A stretch of DNA of 64,000 nucleotides. Origin: Formosa agariphila KMM 3901. Lineage in GTDB: Bacteria > Bacteroidota > Bacteroidia > Flavobacteriales > Flavobacteriaceae. The DNA is taken from contig NZ_HG315671.1 in the NCBI RefSeq assembly GCF_000723205.1, positions 2,267,351 to 2,331,350 on the forward strand, written 5' to 3'. Below, one piece after another: positions 1 through 9,242 of the stretch (the first letter of the stretch is position 1; every line of letters starts with the position of its first letter). The notes below the pieces were generated by a model, which was not told the DNA's origin, ran no database searches, and worked only from the letters and a program-made list of their open reading frames with translations. The position numbers were made by a program, and so were the translations under genes.

Positions 1-2466
1 TATAGTTACAACACTGGTGAACAAATGGTAAGTTATAGTGATGAGCAAATCAAAGATTTAATTACACAAGACTATCAAGGAAAACGTATTAATATACTTG
101 CTCCTGTTATTCGTTCTAGAAAGGGACACTATCGCGAATTATTCGAACAAATTGCCAAACAAGGTTTTGTAAAAGTAAGAACAGATGGGGAAATTCGTGA
201 CCTAGTAAAAGGCATGAAACTAGATCGCTATAAAACACATGATATAGAAATTGTTATCGATCGTTTAAAAATCGATACGACTGCCGACAATGACAAAAGA
301 CTTTCCGAAACCATAAAAACAGCCATGTATCATGGCGATGATATTTTAATGGTTATTGATCACGACACCCAAGAAGCACGTTATTTTAGTCGTTTGCTTA
401 TGTGTCCATCAACCGGAGTTTCTTATCCAAATCCAGAACCTAATAATTTTTCATTTAATTCCCCAAAAGGTGCTTGTCCAAAATGTAATGGTATTGGTCA
501 ATTGTATCAGGTTAATGAATCTAAAATTATTCCAGACCCAACATTATCGATTAAATCTGGAGCGTTAGCACCACACGGTCCCGAGAAAAATAGTTGGATT
601 TTCAAGCAATTGCAACTTATCGCGCAGCGTTTCAATTTTAATTTAACCGATGCGTATAAAGACATTCCTGAGGCTGCTAAACACATGATTTTATACGGCG
701 GAAAAGAAAAGTTTTCTGTTGAAAGTAAAACTTTGGGAATTACACGCGATTATAAAATAGATTTTGAAGGTGTTGCTAATTTTATTGAAAGTCAGTACGA
801 AAATGCTCAAACCACATCATTAAAACGTTGGGCTAAAGACTATATGGACAAAGTGGATTGTGGCGAATGTCATGGCACACGACTTAGAAAAGAATCGCTT
901 TATTTTAAAGTCAATGGCTTAAACATAGCTGAATTAGCAAATAAAGATATTAGCGATTTATCTGTTTGGTTTAAAGATTTAAACACACACTTATCTTCTA
1001 AACAATTACAAATTGGAGAAGAAATTATAAAAGAGATTACCACACGTCTTCAGTTTTTATTAGATGTTGGTTTAGATTATCTATCATTAAACCGAAGTTC
1101 TAAATCACTTTCTGGTGGAGAAGCACAACGTATTCGATTAGCAACCCAGATTGGTTCTCAATTGGTTGGTGTACTCTATATTTTAGACGAACCTAGTATT
1201 GGGTTACATCAGCGTGACAACGAAAAATTAATAAATTCTTTAGTTGCACTTCGTGATGTTGGGAATTCTGTTATCGTAGTTGAACACGATAAAGACATGA
1301 TAGAACGTGCAGATTACGTGATTGATATCGGACCAAAAGCAGGGCGTTATGGTGGTGAAATAATTAGTGAAGGTACGCCTGCCGAATTATTAAAACAACA
1401 TACCTTAACTGCAGATTATCTAAACGGCACCAAAGAAATTGAAGTTCCTAAAAAACGTCGTGAAGGTAACGGACACCTATTAACCTTAAAAGGATGTACA
1501 GGAAATAACTTAAAGAACGTAAGCGTTTCATTTCCTTTAGGAAAAATGATTGGTGTAACAGGTGTTTCAGGAAGTGGTAAATCCACATTAATTAATGAAA
1601 CCTTATACCCTATTTTAAATGCGTATTACTTTAATGGCGTAAAAAAACCAATGCCTTATAAAAGCATAAAAGGTTTAGAACATTTAGATAAAGTTATCGA
1701 TATTAATCAATCGCCAATTGGTAGAACACCACGTAGTAATCCGGCAACGTACACTGGTGTTTTTGGAGAAATTAGAAGTTTGTTTGCAAAGATTCCCGAA
1801 GCCATGATTCGTGGCTATAAACCAGGTCGTTTTAGTTTCAACGTTAAAGGTGGACGTTGCGAAACGTGCCAAGGTGGAGGTTTACGCGTAATAGAAATGA
1901 ACTTTCTTCCCGACGTTTATGTGGAGTGCGAAACATGTCAAGGAAAGCGTTTTAACAGAGAAACTTTAGAGATTAGATATAAGGGAAAATCGATTAGTGA
2001 TGTACTTAACATGACGATAAACGATGCCGTTCCGTTTTTTGAGAATATTCCTAAAATTCATAAAAAAGTAAAAACCATCCAAGATGTTGGATTGGGATAC
2101 ATCACCTTAGGACAGCAAAGTACAACCCTCTCCGGAGGAGAAGCACAACGTATTAAATTAGCAACAGAATTAAGTAAACGCGATACCGGAAACACATTTT
2201 ATATTCTAGATGAACCTACTACCGGACTTCATTTTGAAGATATACGTGTGCTTATGATTGTATTAAATAAACTTGCAGACAAAGGCAACACAGTGTTAAT
2301 TATAGAACACAATTTAGATGTTATAAAAACTGTAGACCACATTATAGATATTGGTTACGAAGGCGGAAAAGGTGGTGGAAAAGTGATTGTTGAAGGCACT
2401 CCTGAAGAAGTCGCAAAACACAAAAAAAGTTATACAGCACAATTCCTAAAAAAGGAATTACATTAA
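1..2466 (+). CDS. uvrA: UvrA, excinuclease ABC subunit A (5' end cut by window edge)
   Basis: ATPase subunit that recognises DNA damage and loads UvrB in nucleotide excision repair. The reading frame is open from base 1, with no stop before the internal ATG at 25, so the true start and first Walker A lie upstream. Visible parts in order: a CxxC pair of the first zinc module (C-P-K-C near base 475), its partner C-G-E-C near 858, ABC signature LSGGEAQRIR near 1110, Walker B LDEPSIGLHQRD near 1185, second Walker A GVSGSGKST near 1560, zinc finger CETCQGGG...CETCQGK at about 1858-1941, second signature near 2130 and second Walker B LDEPTTGLH near 2205. About 821 codons are present against roughly 940 in full UvrA. 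The LOG-family gene follows 20 bp downstream in the same direction and is probably cotranscribed. Identification is secure. Confidence 0.97.
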   Translation, partial: YSYNTGEQMVSYSDEQIKDLITQDYQGKRINILAPVIRSRKGHYRELFEQIAKQGFVKVRTDGEIRDLVKGMKLDRYKTHDIEIVIDRLKIDTTADNDKRLSETIKTAMYHGDDILMVIDHDTQEARYFSRLLMCPSTGVSYPNPEPNNFSFNSPKGACPKCNGIGQLYQVNESKIIPDPTLSIKSGALAPHGPEKNSWIFKQLQLIAQRFNFNLTDAYKDIPEAAKHMILYGGKEKFSVESKTLGITRDYKIDFEGVANFIESQYENAQTTSLKRWAKDYMDKVDCGECHGTRLRKESLYFKVNGLNIAELANKDISDLSVWFKDLNTHLSSKQLQIGEEIIKEITTRLQFLLDVGLDYLSLNRSSKSLSGGEAQRIRLATQIGSQLVGVLYILDEPSIGLHQRDNEKLINSLVALRDVGNSVIVVEHDKDMIERADYVIDIGPKAGRYGGEIISEGTPAELLKQHTLTADYLNGTKEIEVPKKRREGNGHLLTLKGCTGNNLKNVSVSFPLGKMIGVTGVSGSGKSTLINETLYPILNAYYFNGVKKPMPYKSIKGLEHLDKVIDINQSPIGRTPRSNPATYTGVFGEIRSLFAKIPEAMIRGYKPGRFSFNVKGGRCETCQGGGLRVIEMNFLPDVYVECETCQGKRFNRETLEIRYKGKSISDVLNMTINDAVPFFENIPKIHKKVKTIQDVGLGYITLGQQSTTLSGGEAQRIKLATELSKRDTGNTFYILDEPTTGLHFEDIRVLMIVLNKLADKGNTVLIIEHNLDVIKTVDHIIDIGYEGGKGGGKVIVEGTPEEVAKHKKSYTAQFLKKELH

Positions 2467-2486
2467 TAATAGAAGATTAAATTATC

Positions 2487-3176
2487 ATGAAAACAGAACA
2501 ACATCCAAAAGGTTGGAATGAAATAAAAACAAACGATTCTTGGGCCATATTTAAAATTATGGGTGAATTTGTTAGTGGTTTTGAAAAGATGAGTACTGTA
2601 GGTCCCTGTATTTCAATTTTTGGATCAGCACGAACAAAACCAGAAGACCCTTACTATAAATTAGCAGAACGCGTAGCGCATAAAATTGTAGACGCTGGTT
2701 TTGGTGTTATTACAGGTGGTGGTCCTGGAATTATGGAAGCCGGAAATAAAGGTGCACATTTAGCTGGTGGAACTTCTATTGGATTAAATATAGAGTTACC
2801 CTTCGAGCAACACGACAATCCATATATAGACCATAATAAAAGCTTAGATTTTGATTACTTTTTTGTTAGAAAATTAATGTTTGTAAAATACTCTCAAGGC
2901 TTTGTTGTCCTTCCTGGAGGATTTGGAACTTTAGACGAATTGTTTGAATCGATAACACTTATACAGACTGGAAAAATTGAACGTTTTCCGGTTATTTTAG
3001 TTGGAAAAGAATACTGGGAAGGTTTATTCGATTGGATTAAATCGACCATGCTAGCTAAAAACGGTACCATTAGTCCAAAAGACTTAGACTTAATCAACAT
3101 TGTAGACACTGAAGATGAAGTTGTTGACGTGCTAAATAAGTTCTATAACGAATCTAATTTTAGTCTAAATTTTTAA
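2487..3176 (+). CDS. LOG family protein (TIGR00730-type nucleoside monophosphate phosphoribohydrolase-like)
   Basis: A 229-residue Rossmann-fold protein of the LOG / 'lysine decarboxylase-like' family. Biochemically studied members hydrolyse nucleoside 5'-monophosphates, or cytokinin riboside monophosphates, to free base and ribose 5-phosphate. The two diagnostic motifs are present: GGGPGIMEAGNKGA near residues 76-89 and PGGFGTLDELFE near residues 143-154, which together form the phosphate-binding and catalytic site. There is no signal peptide, so it is cytosolic. It starts 20 bp after uvrA. The family call is strong. The physiological substrate cannot be read from sequence, and the old name lysine decarboxylase is misleading because no PLP site is present. 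Confidence 0.9.
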   Translation: MKTEQHPKGWNEIKTNDSWAIFKIMGEFVSGFEKMSTVGPCISIFGSARTKPEDPYYKLAERVAHKIVDAGFGVITGGGPGIMEAGNKGAHLAGGTSIGLNIELPFEQHDNPYIDHNKSLDFDYFFVRKLMFVKYSQGFVVLPGGFGTLDELFESITLIQTGKIERFPVILVGKEYWEGLFDWIKSTMLAKNGTISPKDLDLINIVDTEDEVVDVLNKFYNESNFSLNF

Positions 3177-3215
3177 CACAATTAAAGTGAGAAAATTACT
3201 TTAAAAATCTATCTT

Positions 3216-3267
3216 TCAAACGCTATCGCAATAAACACCAACACCAAGCTAATCCGATAGCGTTTGA
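3216..3267. repeat. Perfect 13-bp inverted repeat in intergenic DNA
   Basis: Arms TCAAACGCTATCG (3216-3228) and CGATAGCGTTTGA (3255-3267) are exact reverse complements around a 26-nt A/C-rich loop. It lies 40 bp after the LOG gene stop and 40 bp before the TTG start of the next gene. No T-run follows either arm, so it is not a typical intrinsic terminator. It could be a Rho-independent barrier, a mRNA-stability hairpin or a small repeat unit. Confidence 0.55.
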
Positions 3268-3306
3268 CTTTAGAATATTGTAAAATACAAAATTTGAACA
3301 CCCACA

Positions 3307-6138
3307 TTGAGATTTCGACATAGTTGCTACATTCTTTTTCTATTAATACATATGGTTACTTTTGGTCAGAATAAAACCGACCTAAAAGCTACCTTCGATG
3401 TTGCGACTAAACAAATTAAAATTTCTCAAACCATTCAATATAAAAACACGACGCAAGACACGCTTCATGCCATATATTTAAACGATTGGCCAAATAGTTT
3501 TTCTACAAAATCTACACCTCTTGCAAAACGTTTTACCGAAGAATATAAAACTAATTTTCATTTCGCAAAAAGCGAAGACCGTGGTTTTACAGCTGTAACC
3601 AGTATTACGCAAAACAACGACGAACTAGAATTTAGTCGTGTTAAAAATCATCCCGATGTTATAAAAGTCAAACTTCCTAAACCATTACAAGGAAGCGAAA
3701 CGTACACCATAAATCTTCAATATATTGTTCAAGTTCCCAACGATAATTTTACACGGTATGGTTGGACTAGCAACAACGATTTCAACTTAAGGTACTGGTA
3801 CATAACACCTGCAGTTTACAACGGAACCTGGAACTACTATAGCAATAAAGATTTAGATGATTTATTTATACCTGTAGCCGATTTAAATTTAGAAATCGAA
3901 TTTCCAAGCTATTACTCACTTATTTCAGAGTTATCGGTTGCCGACACCAAAGTTAAAGACGGAAATACTATTGTGACTTTACAAGGTAAAAACAGTATAA
4001 ATTCAAAATTATTTCTAAAAACTAAATCCGATTTTAATTCAACTGGAAACGAATCCTTTTCGATAGTTACCAATATTAATGAAGAGAATTTAAATGAAAT
4101 AGAACGCATTATAATCACCGATAAAATCATCACGTTCATAACCGATAATTTTGGCGAATATCCACATGAAAAACTACTGTTAACAGAAATCGATTATAGA
4201 AAGAATCCCATTTATGGTCTTAATCAATTGCCTAATTTTATACGACCGTTTCCAAATCATTTTCAATACGAATTAAAACTTATAAAAACCGCTTTAAACA
4301 ACTATTTTGAAAACATATTGTTAGTTAACCCAAGGGATGATTATTGGTTGAATGACGGACTACAAGTCTATTATTTAATGAAATATGTAGACGAACATTA
4401 TCCGAATATGAAACTTTTCGGAACACTTTCAAATATTTGGGGAATTCGTGCTTTTCACGCCACACAGCTTCAATTTAATAACCAATACACTTTTTTATAC
4501 ATGCATATGGCACGCTCTAATTTAGATCAGCCATTAGCTATGCCTAAAGATTCGTTACTAAAATTCAATTCAAATATTGCGAATAAATATAAGGCAGGAC
4601 TGGGTTTAAAATATTTAGAAGATTATTTAGATGATAATGTCGTACAAGAATCTATAGATGGCTTTATTTCATTAAACAAATTAAAGCAAACTTCTACAGA
4701 AGACTTCGAAACGCTTTTACGCTGTAACACCACTAAAGATGTCGATTGGTTTTTTAATGATTACATACAGACCCGTAAAAAAATAGATTATAAAATTAAA
4801 GGCTACGACGTTGTTGGAGACTCACTAGAAGTTACCATAAAAAACAAGCGAAAAAACAATATGCCAATCTCATTATTTGGTATTCAGAACGACAGCATTG
4901 TATATAAAACGTGGATTAATAACATTACCGAAACTGAAAAGGTAAACATTCCAAAAGCAGGCATAGATAAACTCGTTTTAAACTACGATATGCGTGTTCC
5001 TGAATTTAATTTAAGAGACGATTGGAAATCTTTAAAAGGATTTATTTTCAACAACAAACCCTTACAATTTAGATTATTTAAAGATATTGAAGACCCGTAT
5101 TACAATCAGGTCTTTTTTATGCCCGATTTTACCTATAATTATTACGATGGTTTTGCTCCTGGAATTCGTTTATATAACAAAACAGCGCTCCCTAAAGAAT
5201 TTTTATACAGTTTAAGACCTAGATATGCTATAAAAAGTAAACAGCTTATTGGAAATGTAAGTTTAAGCTATACTCACCAATTCGAGAATAAAAATTTATA
5301 TTACATTAAATACGGATTTTCTGGAGAGTATTCTAATTACGCTCCTAACCTATCTTACACCTCATATACACCATATGTAAATATTGGGTTTAGAAATAGC
5401 GACGACTTTAGAGATAACAAAAAACAATCTTTAACGTTACGATATATTAGTATTTCTAGAGAAGACGACCCTTCAAATATTTACAATAAAGAAACCCAAC
5501 CGGATTACGATGTTTTTAATATCCGTTATGGAAATACAGACCCAAATTTAAAAAACCATATTACCGGATTTGCAGATTTTCAATTGGCTAAAAACTTTGG
5601 AAAAATAGCTGTAAATTTTGAATATAGAAAGCTAACAGAAAACAACAGAAATTACAACCTTCGTTTATTTGCTGGTACATTTCTATACAATAACACCTAC
5701 GAAACTTCAGACTATTTTAGCTTTGCTTTAGATAGACCAACAGATTATTTATTCGATTACAATTACTTGGGACGTTCGGAAGAGTCCGGAGTTTTAAGTC
5801 AGGAATTAGTAATTGCTGAGGGTGGATTTAAATCGAAATTAGATCCTGCCTTTGCCAATCAGTGGATGACCACTTTAAATGGAGGAACAACCATTTGGAA
5901 ATATATCGAGCTTTATGGAGACCTTGGTTTAGTGAAAAACCATGGACAATCTGCTAAGTTTGTTTACGATACAGGATTCCGTTTAAACCTGATTGCCGAT
6001 TACTTCGAGTTATATTTTCCTGTTTACTCTAATTTAGGATGGGAAATTTCGCAACCACAATATGCTGAAAAAATTAGGTTTATAGTCACTCTTTCCCCAA
6101 AAACCTTATTAGGACTATTTAAAAGACGTTGGTATTAA
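3307..6138 (+). CDS. Secreted M1-aminopeptidase-like protein with C-terminal outer-membrane barrel; catalytic zinc motif lost
   Basis: A 943-residue envelope protein. The TTG at 3307 is chosen as start because it is the first start codon after an in-frame TGA at 3295 and gives a signal peptide ending ...HMVTFGQ; the next ATG (3352) would remove most of it. Residues ~25-520 resemble the N-terminal and peptidase domains of M1 (gluzincin) aminopeptidases. The zinc site is degenerate: where HExxH is expected there is K-T-A-L-N (residues 327-331), and the third ligand Glu of N-E-G-F is Asp in WLNDGLQVY. From ~580 onward, alternating aromatic-rich segments end in ...KRRWY, with the terminal aromatic typical of outer-membrane beta-barrels. 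It is probably a catalytically dead scaffold or binding module on a barrel. The barrel assignment is inference. Confidence 0.7.
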   Translation: MRFRHSCYILFLLIHMVTFGQNKTDLKATFDVATKQIKISQTIQYKNTTQDTLHAIYLNDWPNSFSTKSTPLAKRFTEEYKTNFHFAKSEDRGFTAVTSITQNNDELEFSRVKNHPDVIKVKLPKPLQGSETYTINLQYIVQVPNDNFTRYGWTSNNDFNLRYWYITPAVYNGTWNYYSNKDLDDLFIPVADLNLEIEFPSYYSLISELSVADTKVKDGNTIVTLQGKNSINSKLFLKTKSDFNSTGNESFSIVTNINEENLNEIERIIITDKIITFITDNFGEYPHEKLLLTEIDYRKNPIYGLNQLPNFIRPFPNHFQYELKLIKTALNNYFENILLVNPRDDYWLNDGLQVYYLMKYVDEHYPNMKLFGTLSNIWGIRAFHATQLQFNNQYTFLYMHMARSNLDQPLAMPKDSLLKFNSNIANKYKAGLGLKYLEDYLDDNVVQESIDGFISLNKLKQTSTEDFETLLRCNTTKDVDWFFNDYIQTRKKIDYKIKGYDVVGDSLEVTIKNKRKNNMPISLFGIQNDSIVYKTWINNITETEKVNIPKAGIDKLVLNYDMRVPEFNLRDDWKSLKGFIFNNKPLQFRLFKDIEDPYYNQVFFMPDFTYNYYDGFAPGIRLYNKTALPKEFLYSLRPRYAIKSKQLIGNVSLSYTHQFENKNLYYIKYGFSGEYSNYAPNLSYTSYTPYVNIGFRNSDDFRDNKKQSLTLRYISISREDDPSNIYNKETQPDYDVFNIRYGNTDPNLKNHITGFADFQLAKNFGKIAVNFEYRKLTENNRNYNLRLFAGTFLYNNTYETSDYFSFALDRPTDYLFDYNYLGRSEESGVLSQELVIAEGGFKSKLDPAFANQWMTTLNGGTTIWKYIELYGDLGLVKNHGQSAKFVYDTGFRLNLIADYFELYFPVYSNLGWEISQPQYAEKIRFIVTLSPKTLLGLFKRRWY

Positions 6139-6257
6139 AAACCCAATTTTATTTATTAGATTATCAGTAGAATTATTTTTTTTATTAATTCAATATAAAA
6201 ACACTCATAATCATTGATTTTCGTAGAAATAGTATATTCTATTAAGTCCTTTTTCAA

Positions 6258-6288
6258 TTGTTAAAACCATTTAAATTCCATAAATTTG
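6258..6288 (+). promoter_or_regulatory. Predicted Bacteroidota promoter of the E1 dehydrogenase gene
   Basis: TAAATTTG at 6281-6288 is an exact TAnnTTTG -7 box. A TTG at 6258-6260 sits 20 nt upstream in the -33 position. It would start transcription about 20 nt before the ATG at 6314. Confidence 0.6.
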
Positions 6289-6313
6289 TACTTAAATTCA
6301 ATCCCAAAAAAAC

Positions 6314-8725
6314 ATGCAAATAGAACCTGAAACTATGAAAGGACTTTCTTTTGAAGACTTTAAAGCCGAAGTTTTAAATGATTACAAAATTGCAGTTACC
6401 TCTCGGGAGTGTAGTTTACTTGGACGAAGAGAAGTACTTACAGGAAAAGCAAAATTCGGAATTTTTGGAGATGGAAAAGAAGTTGCTCAATTAGCAATGG
6501 CAAAAGCGTTTAAAGACGGAGACTTCCGTTCTGGTTACTATCGCGACCAAACCTTTATGATGGCCATAGGCGAACTTACTGTAGAACAATTTTTCTCTGG
6601 TTTATATGCCAATACAGACATAGAAATAGAACCCATGTCTGCTGGTAGACAAATGGGTGGTCATTTTGCAACACATAGTTTAGACGAAAATGGACATTGG
6701 AAAAACTTAACAGAACAGAAAAATTCTAGTGCAGATATTTCACCTACAGCTGCACAAATGCCTAGACTTTTAGGTTTAGCTCAGGCTTCTAAAATCTACA
6801 GACATGTAAAAGGAATTTACACCAAAAACTTTTCGAATAACGGAAATGAAGTGGCTTGGGGAACCATTGGAAATGCTAGTACTAGCGAAGGTGTGTTCTT
6901 CGAAACCATAAACGCTGCAGGTGTATTACAAGTACCAATGATTATTAGCGTTTGGGATGACGAATACGGTATTTCTGTACACGCTAAACACCAAACAACT
7001 AAAGAAAATATTTCTGAAATCTTAAAAGGGTTTCAAAGAGATGAACATACTAAAGGATACGAAATATTACGTGTTAAAGGTTGGGACTATCCTGCCCTAA
7101 TTGAAACCTACCAAAAAGCAAGTAAGATTTCTAGAGAAGAACATGTACCTGTTTTAATACACGTAAACGAAATTACTCAGCCACAAGGACACTCGACTTC
7201 AGGATCTCATGAACGCTATAAAGACGGGAATCGTCTAGCTTGGGAAATTGCCAACGATTGTAATACCAAAATGAGAAAATGGATTATTGCAAATGGTTTT
7301 GCTACCGATGAAGAACTAACCGAACTCGAAAAAAGCATTAAAAAGGTCGTTAGAATTGGTAAAAAAACATCTTGGTCCCTTATTGTAGACCCTATTAATA
7401 AAGATAAAACAGAAGCCTTAAACATATTAAAACTTGTAGCTAACAAAAGTCCTAACAAGGCATTTATTCTTAAATTAGCACAAGATCTTGAAGCTATAGA
7501 CGAACCTGTAAAACGAGATATTATTGTAGCTGCTCGTAAAGCGCTACGTTACATTATTAATGATAATTCTCCAGAAAAAGACAGACTGCTGCAATGGATT
7601 GAAAAATACTTCGAAAAAGTACAACCACAATACAGCTCGCATTTATATAGTGAAGGTAATAAATCTGTAAAGTATATAGCCGAAGTTAAACCTATCTATA
7701 CAGAAAACACTGAAAGCGTAGACGGACGTTTAATTTTAAGAGATAATTTTGATGCGATATTTAGTAAATATCCTGAAACATTAATTTTTGGTGAAGACTC
7801 TGGAGCCATTGGAGATGTAAACCAAGGTCTTGAAGGCATGCAAGAAAAATATGGCGAATTAAGAGTAGCCGATGTTGGTATTCGTGAAGCAACTATTCTT
7901 GGTCAAGGTATAGGAATGGCAATGCGAGGGCTTCGTCCAATTGCAGAAATTCAGTATTTAGATTACTTATTATATGCTATTCAAATTATAAGTGATGATT
8001 TAGCAACATTACAGTACAGAACAAAAGGGCGCCAAAAAGCTCCTTTAATTATAAGAACACGTGGTCACCGTCTTGAAGGTGTTTGGCACTCTGGATCGCC
8101 AATGGGAGGTATAATTAATCTTGTTCGAGGGATACATGTTTTAGTGCCAAGAAACATGACTAAAGCCGCAGGGTTTTATAATACGTTATTAGAGTCTGAC
8201 GAGCCTGCTTTAATCATAGAGTGTTTAAACGGTTACCGATTAAAAGAAAAGAAGCCAGCTAACTTTGGGTTATTTAAAACACCTATCGGAGTTGTCGAGA
8301 AACTGCGTGAAGGATTAGATATTACTTTAGTATCGTACGGTTCTACACTACGTATTGTAGAGCAAGCTGCTAAAGATTTAATGGAAGTTGGTATACAAGC
8401 AGAAGTTATCGATGTTCAATCGCTTTTACCTTTCGATGTTAATCATGATATTGTAAAAAGTGTACAAAAAACAAATCGTTTATTAATTATAGATGAAGAT
8501 GTTCCTGGTGGTGCTTCAGCATATATTTTAAATGAAATTTTAGATAACCAAAATGCTTACCAATTTTTAGACAGTAAACCTAGAACGCTTACCGCTAAGG
8601 CGCACCGACCTGCTTATGGTACAGATGGCGATTATTTCTCTAAACCTTCTTTAGAAGATGTTTTTGAAACTGTTTACAAAATTATGCACGAGGCAAATCC
8701 TAATAAGTATCCTAAACTAAGATAA
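6314..8725 (+). CDS. Fused E1 alpha/beta of a branched-chain-type 2-oxoacid dehydrogenase complex
   Basis: 803-residue thiamine-diphosphate enzyme that decarboxylates 2-oxo acids, most likely 2-oxoisovalerate type, and passes the acyl group to lipoyl-E2. Residues ~10-390 form the alpha half: SGYYRDQT near residue 75, and the ThDP/Mg region reading GNASTSEG followed by ISVWDDEYGIS near 190-220. Residues ~465-803 form the beta half: FGEDSGAIGDVNQGLEGMQEKYG, then RVADVGIREATILGQGIGMA and the SGSPMGG loop. The ~70-residue linker is charged and helical in look. Alpha and beta are separate chains in most bacteria; the fusion is common in Bacteroidota. No E2 or E3 gene lies nearby. It has its own promoter and is followed 34 bp later by rlmH. 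Whether the substrate is branched-chain or pyruvate cannot be settled by eye. Confidence 0.9.
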   Translation: MQIEPETMKGLSFEDFKAEVLNDYKIAVTSRECSLLGRREVLTGKAKFGIFGDGKEVAQLAMAKAFKDGDFRSGYYRDQTFMMAIGELTVEQFFSGLYANTDIEIEPMSAGRQMGGHFATHSLDENGHWKNLTEQKNSSADISPTAAQMPRLLGLAQASKIYRHVKGIYTKNFSNNGNEVAWGTIGNASTSEGVFFETINAAGVLQVPMIISVWDDEYGISVHAKHQTTKENISEILKGFQRDEHTKGYEILRVKGWDYPALIETYQKASKISREEHVPVLIHVNEITQPQGHSTSGSHERYKDGNRLAWEIANDCNTKMRKWIIANGFATDEELTELEKSIKKVVRIGKKTSWSLIVDPINKDKTEALNILKLVANKSPNKAFILKLAQDLEAIDEPVKRDIIVAARKALRYIINDNSPEKDRLLQWIEKYFEKVQPQYSSHLYSEGNKSVKYIAEVKPIYTENTESVDGRLILRDNFDAIFSKYPETLIFGEDSGAIGDVNQGLEGMQEKYGELRVADVGIREATILGQGIGMAMRGLRPIAEIQYLDYLLYAIQIISDDLATLQYRTKGRQKAPLIIRTRGHRLEGVWHSGSPMGGIINLVRGIHVLVPRNMTKAAGFYNTLLESDEPALIIECLNGYRLKEKKPANFGLFKTPIGVVEKLREGLDITLVSYGSTLRIVEQAAKDLMEVGIQAEVIDVQSLLPFDVNHDIVKSVQKTNRLLIIDEDVPGGASAYILNEILDNQNAYQFLDSKPRTLTAKAHRPAYGTDGDYFSKPSLEDVFETVYKIMHEANPNKYPKLR

Positions 8726-8759
8726 TCCAATTATCTATTTAATATCCAATTGAAACATT

Positions 8760-9233
8760 ATGACCATTAAACTATTGGCCATTGGAAAAACAGATAGTAA
8801 ACTTTTACAAGGTTTAATCGATGATTACCAAAAACGTTTAGGGTTTTACATCAAGTTTGAATTTGAAATTATTCCTGACTTAAAAAAGATTAAAAATTTA
8901 AGTGAAGAACAACAAAAACAAAAAGAAGGTGAGCTTATTCTTGGCAAATTAAACTCTACAGATGCGTTAATTTTATTAGATGAAAACGGAAAGCAAATGG
9001 ATTCTGTAGGCTTCTCTAATTACCTTCAGAAACACATGAATTCGGGGATTAAACAATTAGTATTTGTTATTGGCGGACCTTACGGATTTTCGCAAGAAGT
9101 TTATGCAAAGGCATTAGGTAAGATATCATTATCTAAAATGACATTTTCTCATCAAATGATTCGACTATTTATTATCGAACAACTATATCGCGGTTTTACT
9201 ATACTTAAAAACGAACCTTATCACCATAGATAA
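8760..9233 (+). CDS. rlmH: RlmH, 23S rRNA pseudouridine-1915 N3-methyltransferase
   Basis: 157-residue SPOUT methyltransferase that uses SAM to methylate pseudouridine 1915 in helix 69 of 23S rRNA on assembled 70S ribosomes. The C-terminal knot motif VFVIGGPYGFS (residues ~100-110) and the terminal YHHR tail, which enters the active site in this family, are both present, as is LDENGKQMDS near residue 75. The length equals the family norm. It is 34 bp after the E1 gene and convergent with the DUF4421 gene, whose stop lies only 9 bp away; no hairpin separates them. Confidence 0.96.
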   Translation: MTIKLLAIGKTDSKLLQGLIDDYQKRLGFYIKFEFEIIPDLKKIKNLSEEQQKQKEGELILGKLNSTDALILLDENGKQMDSVGFSNYLQKHMNSGIKQLVFVIGGPYGFSQEVYAKALGKISLSKMTFSHQMIRLFIIEQLYRGFTILKNEPYHHR

Positions 9234-9242
9234 ACCTTAATG

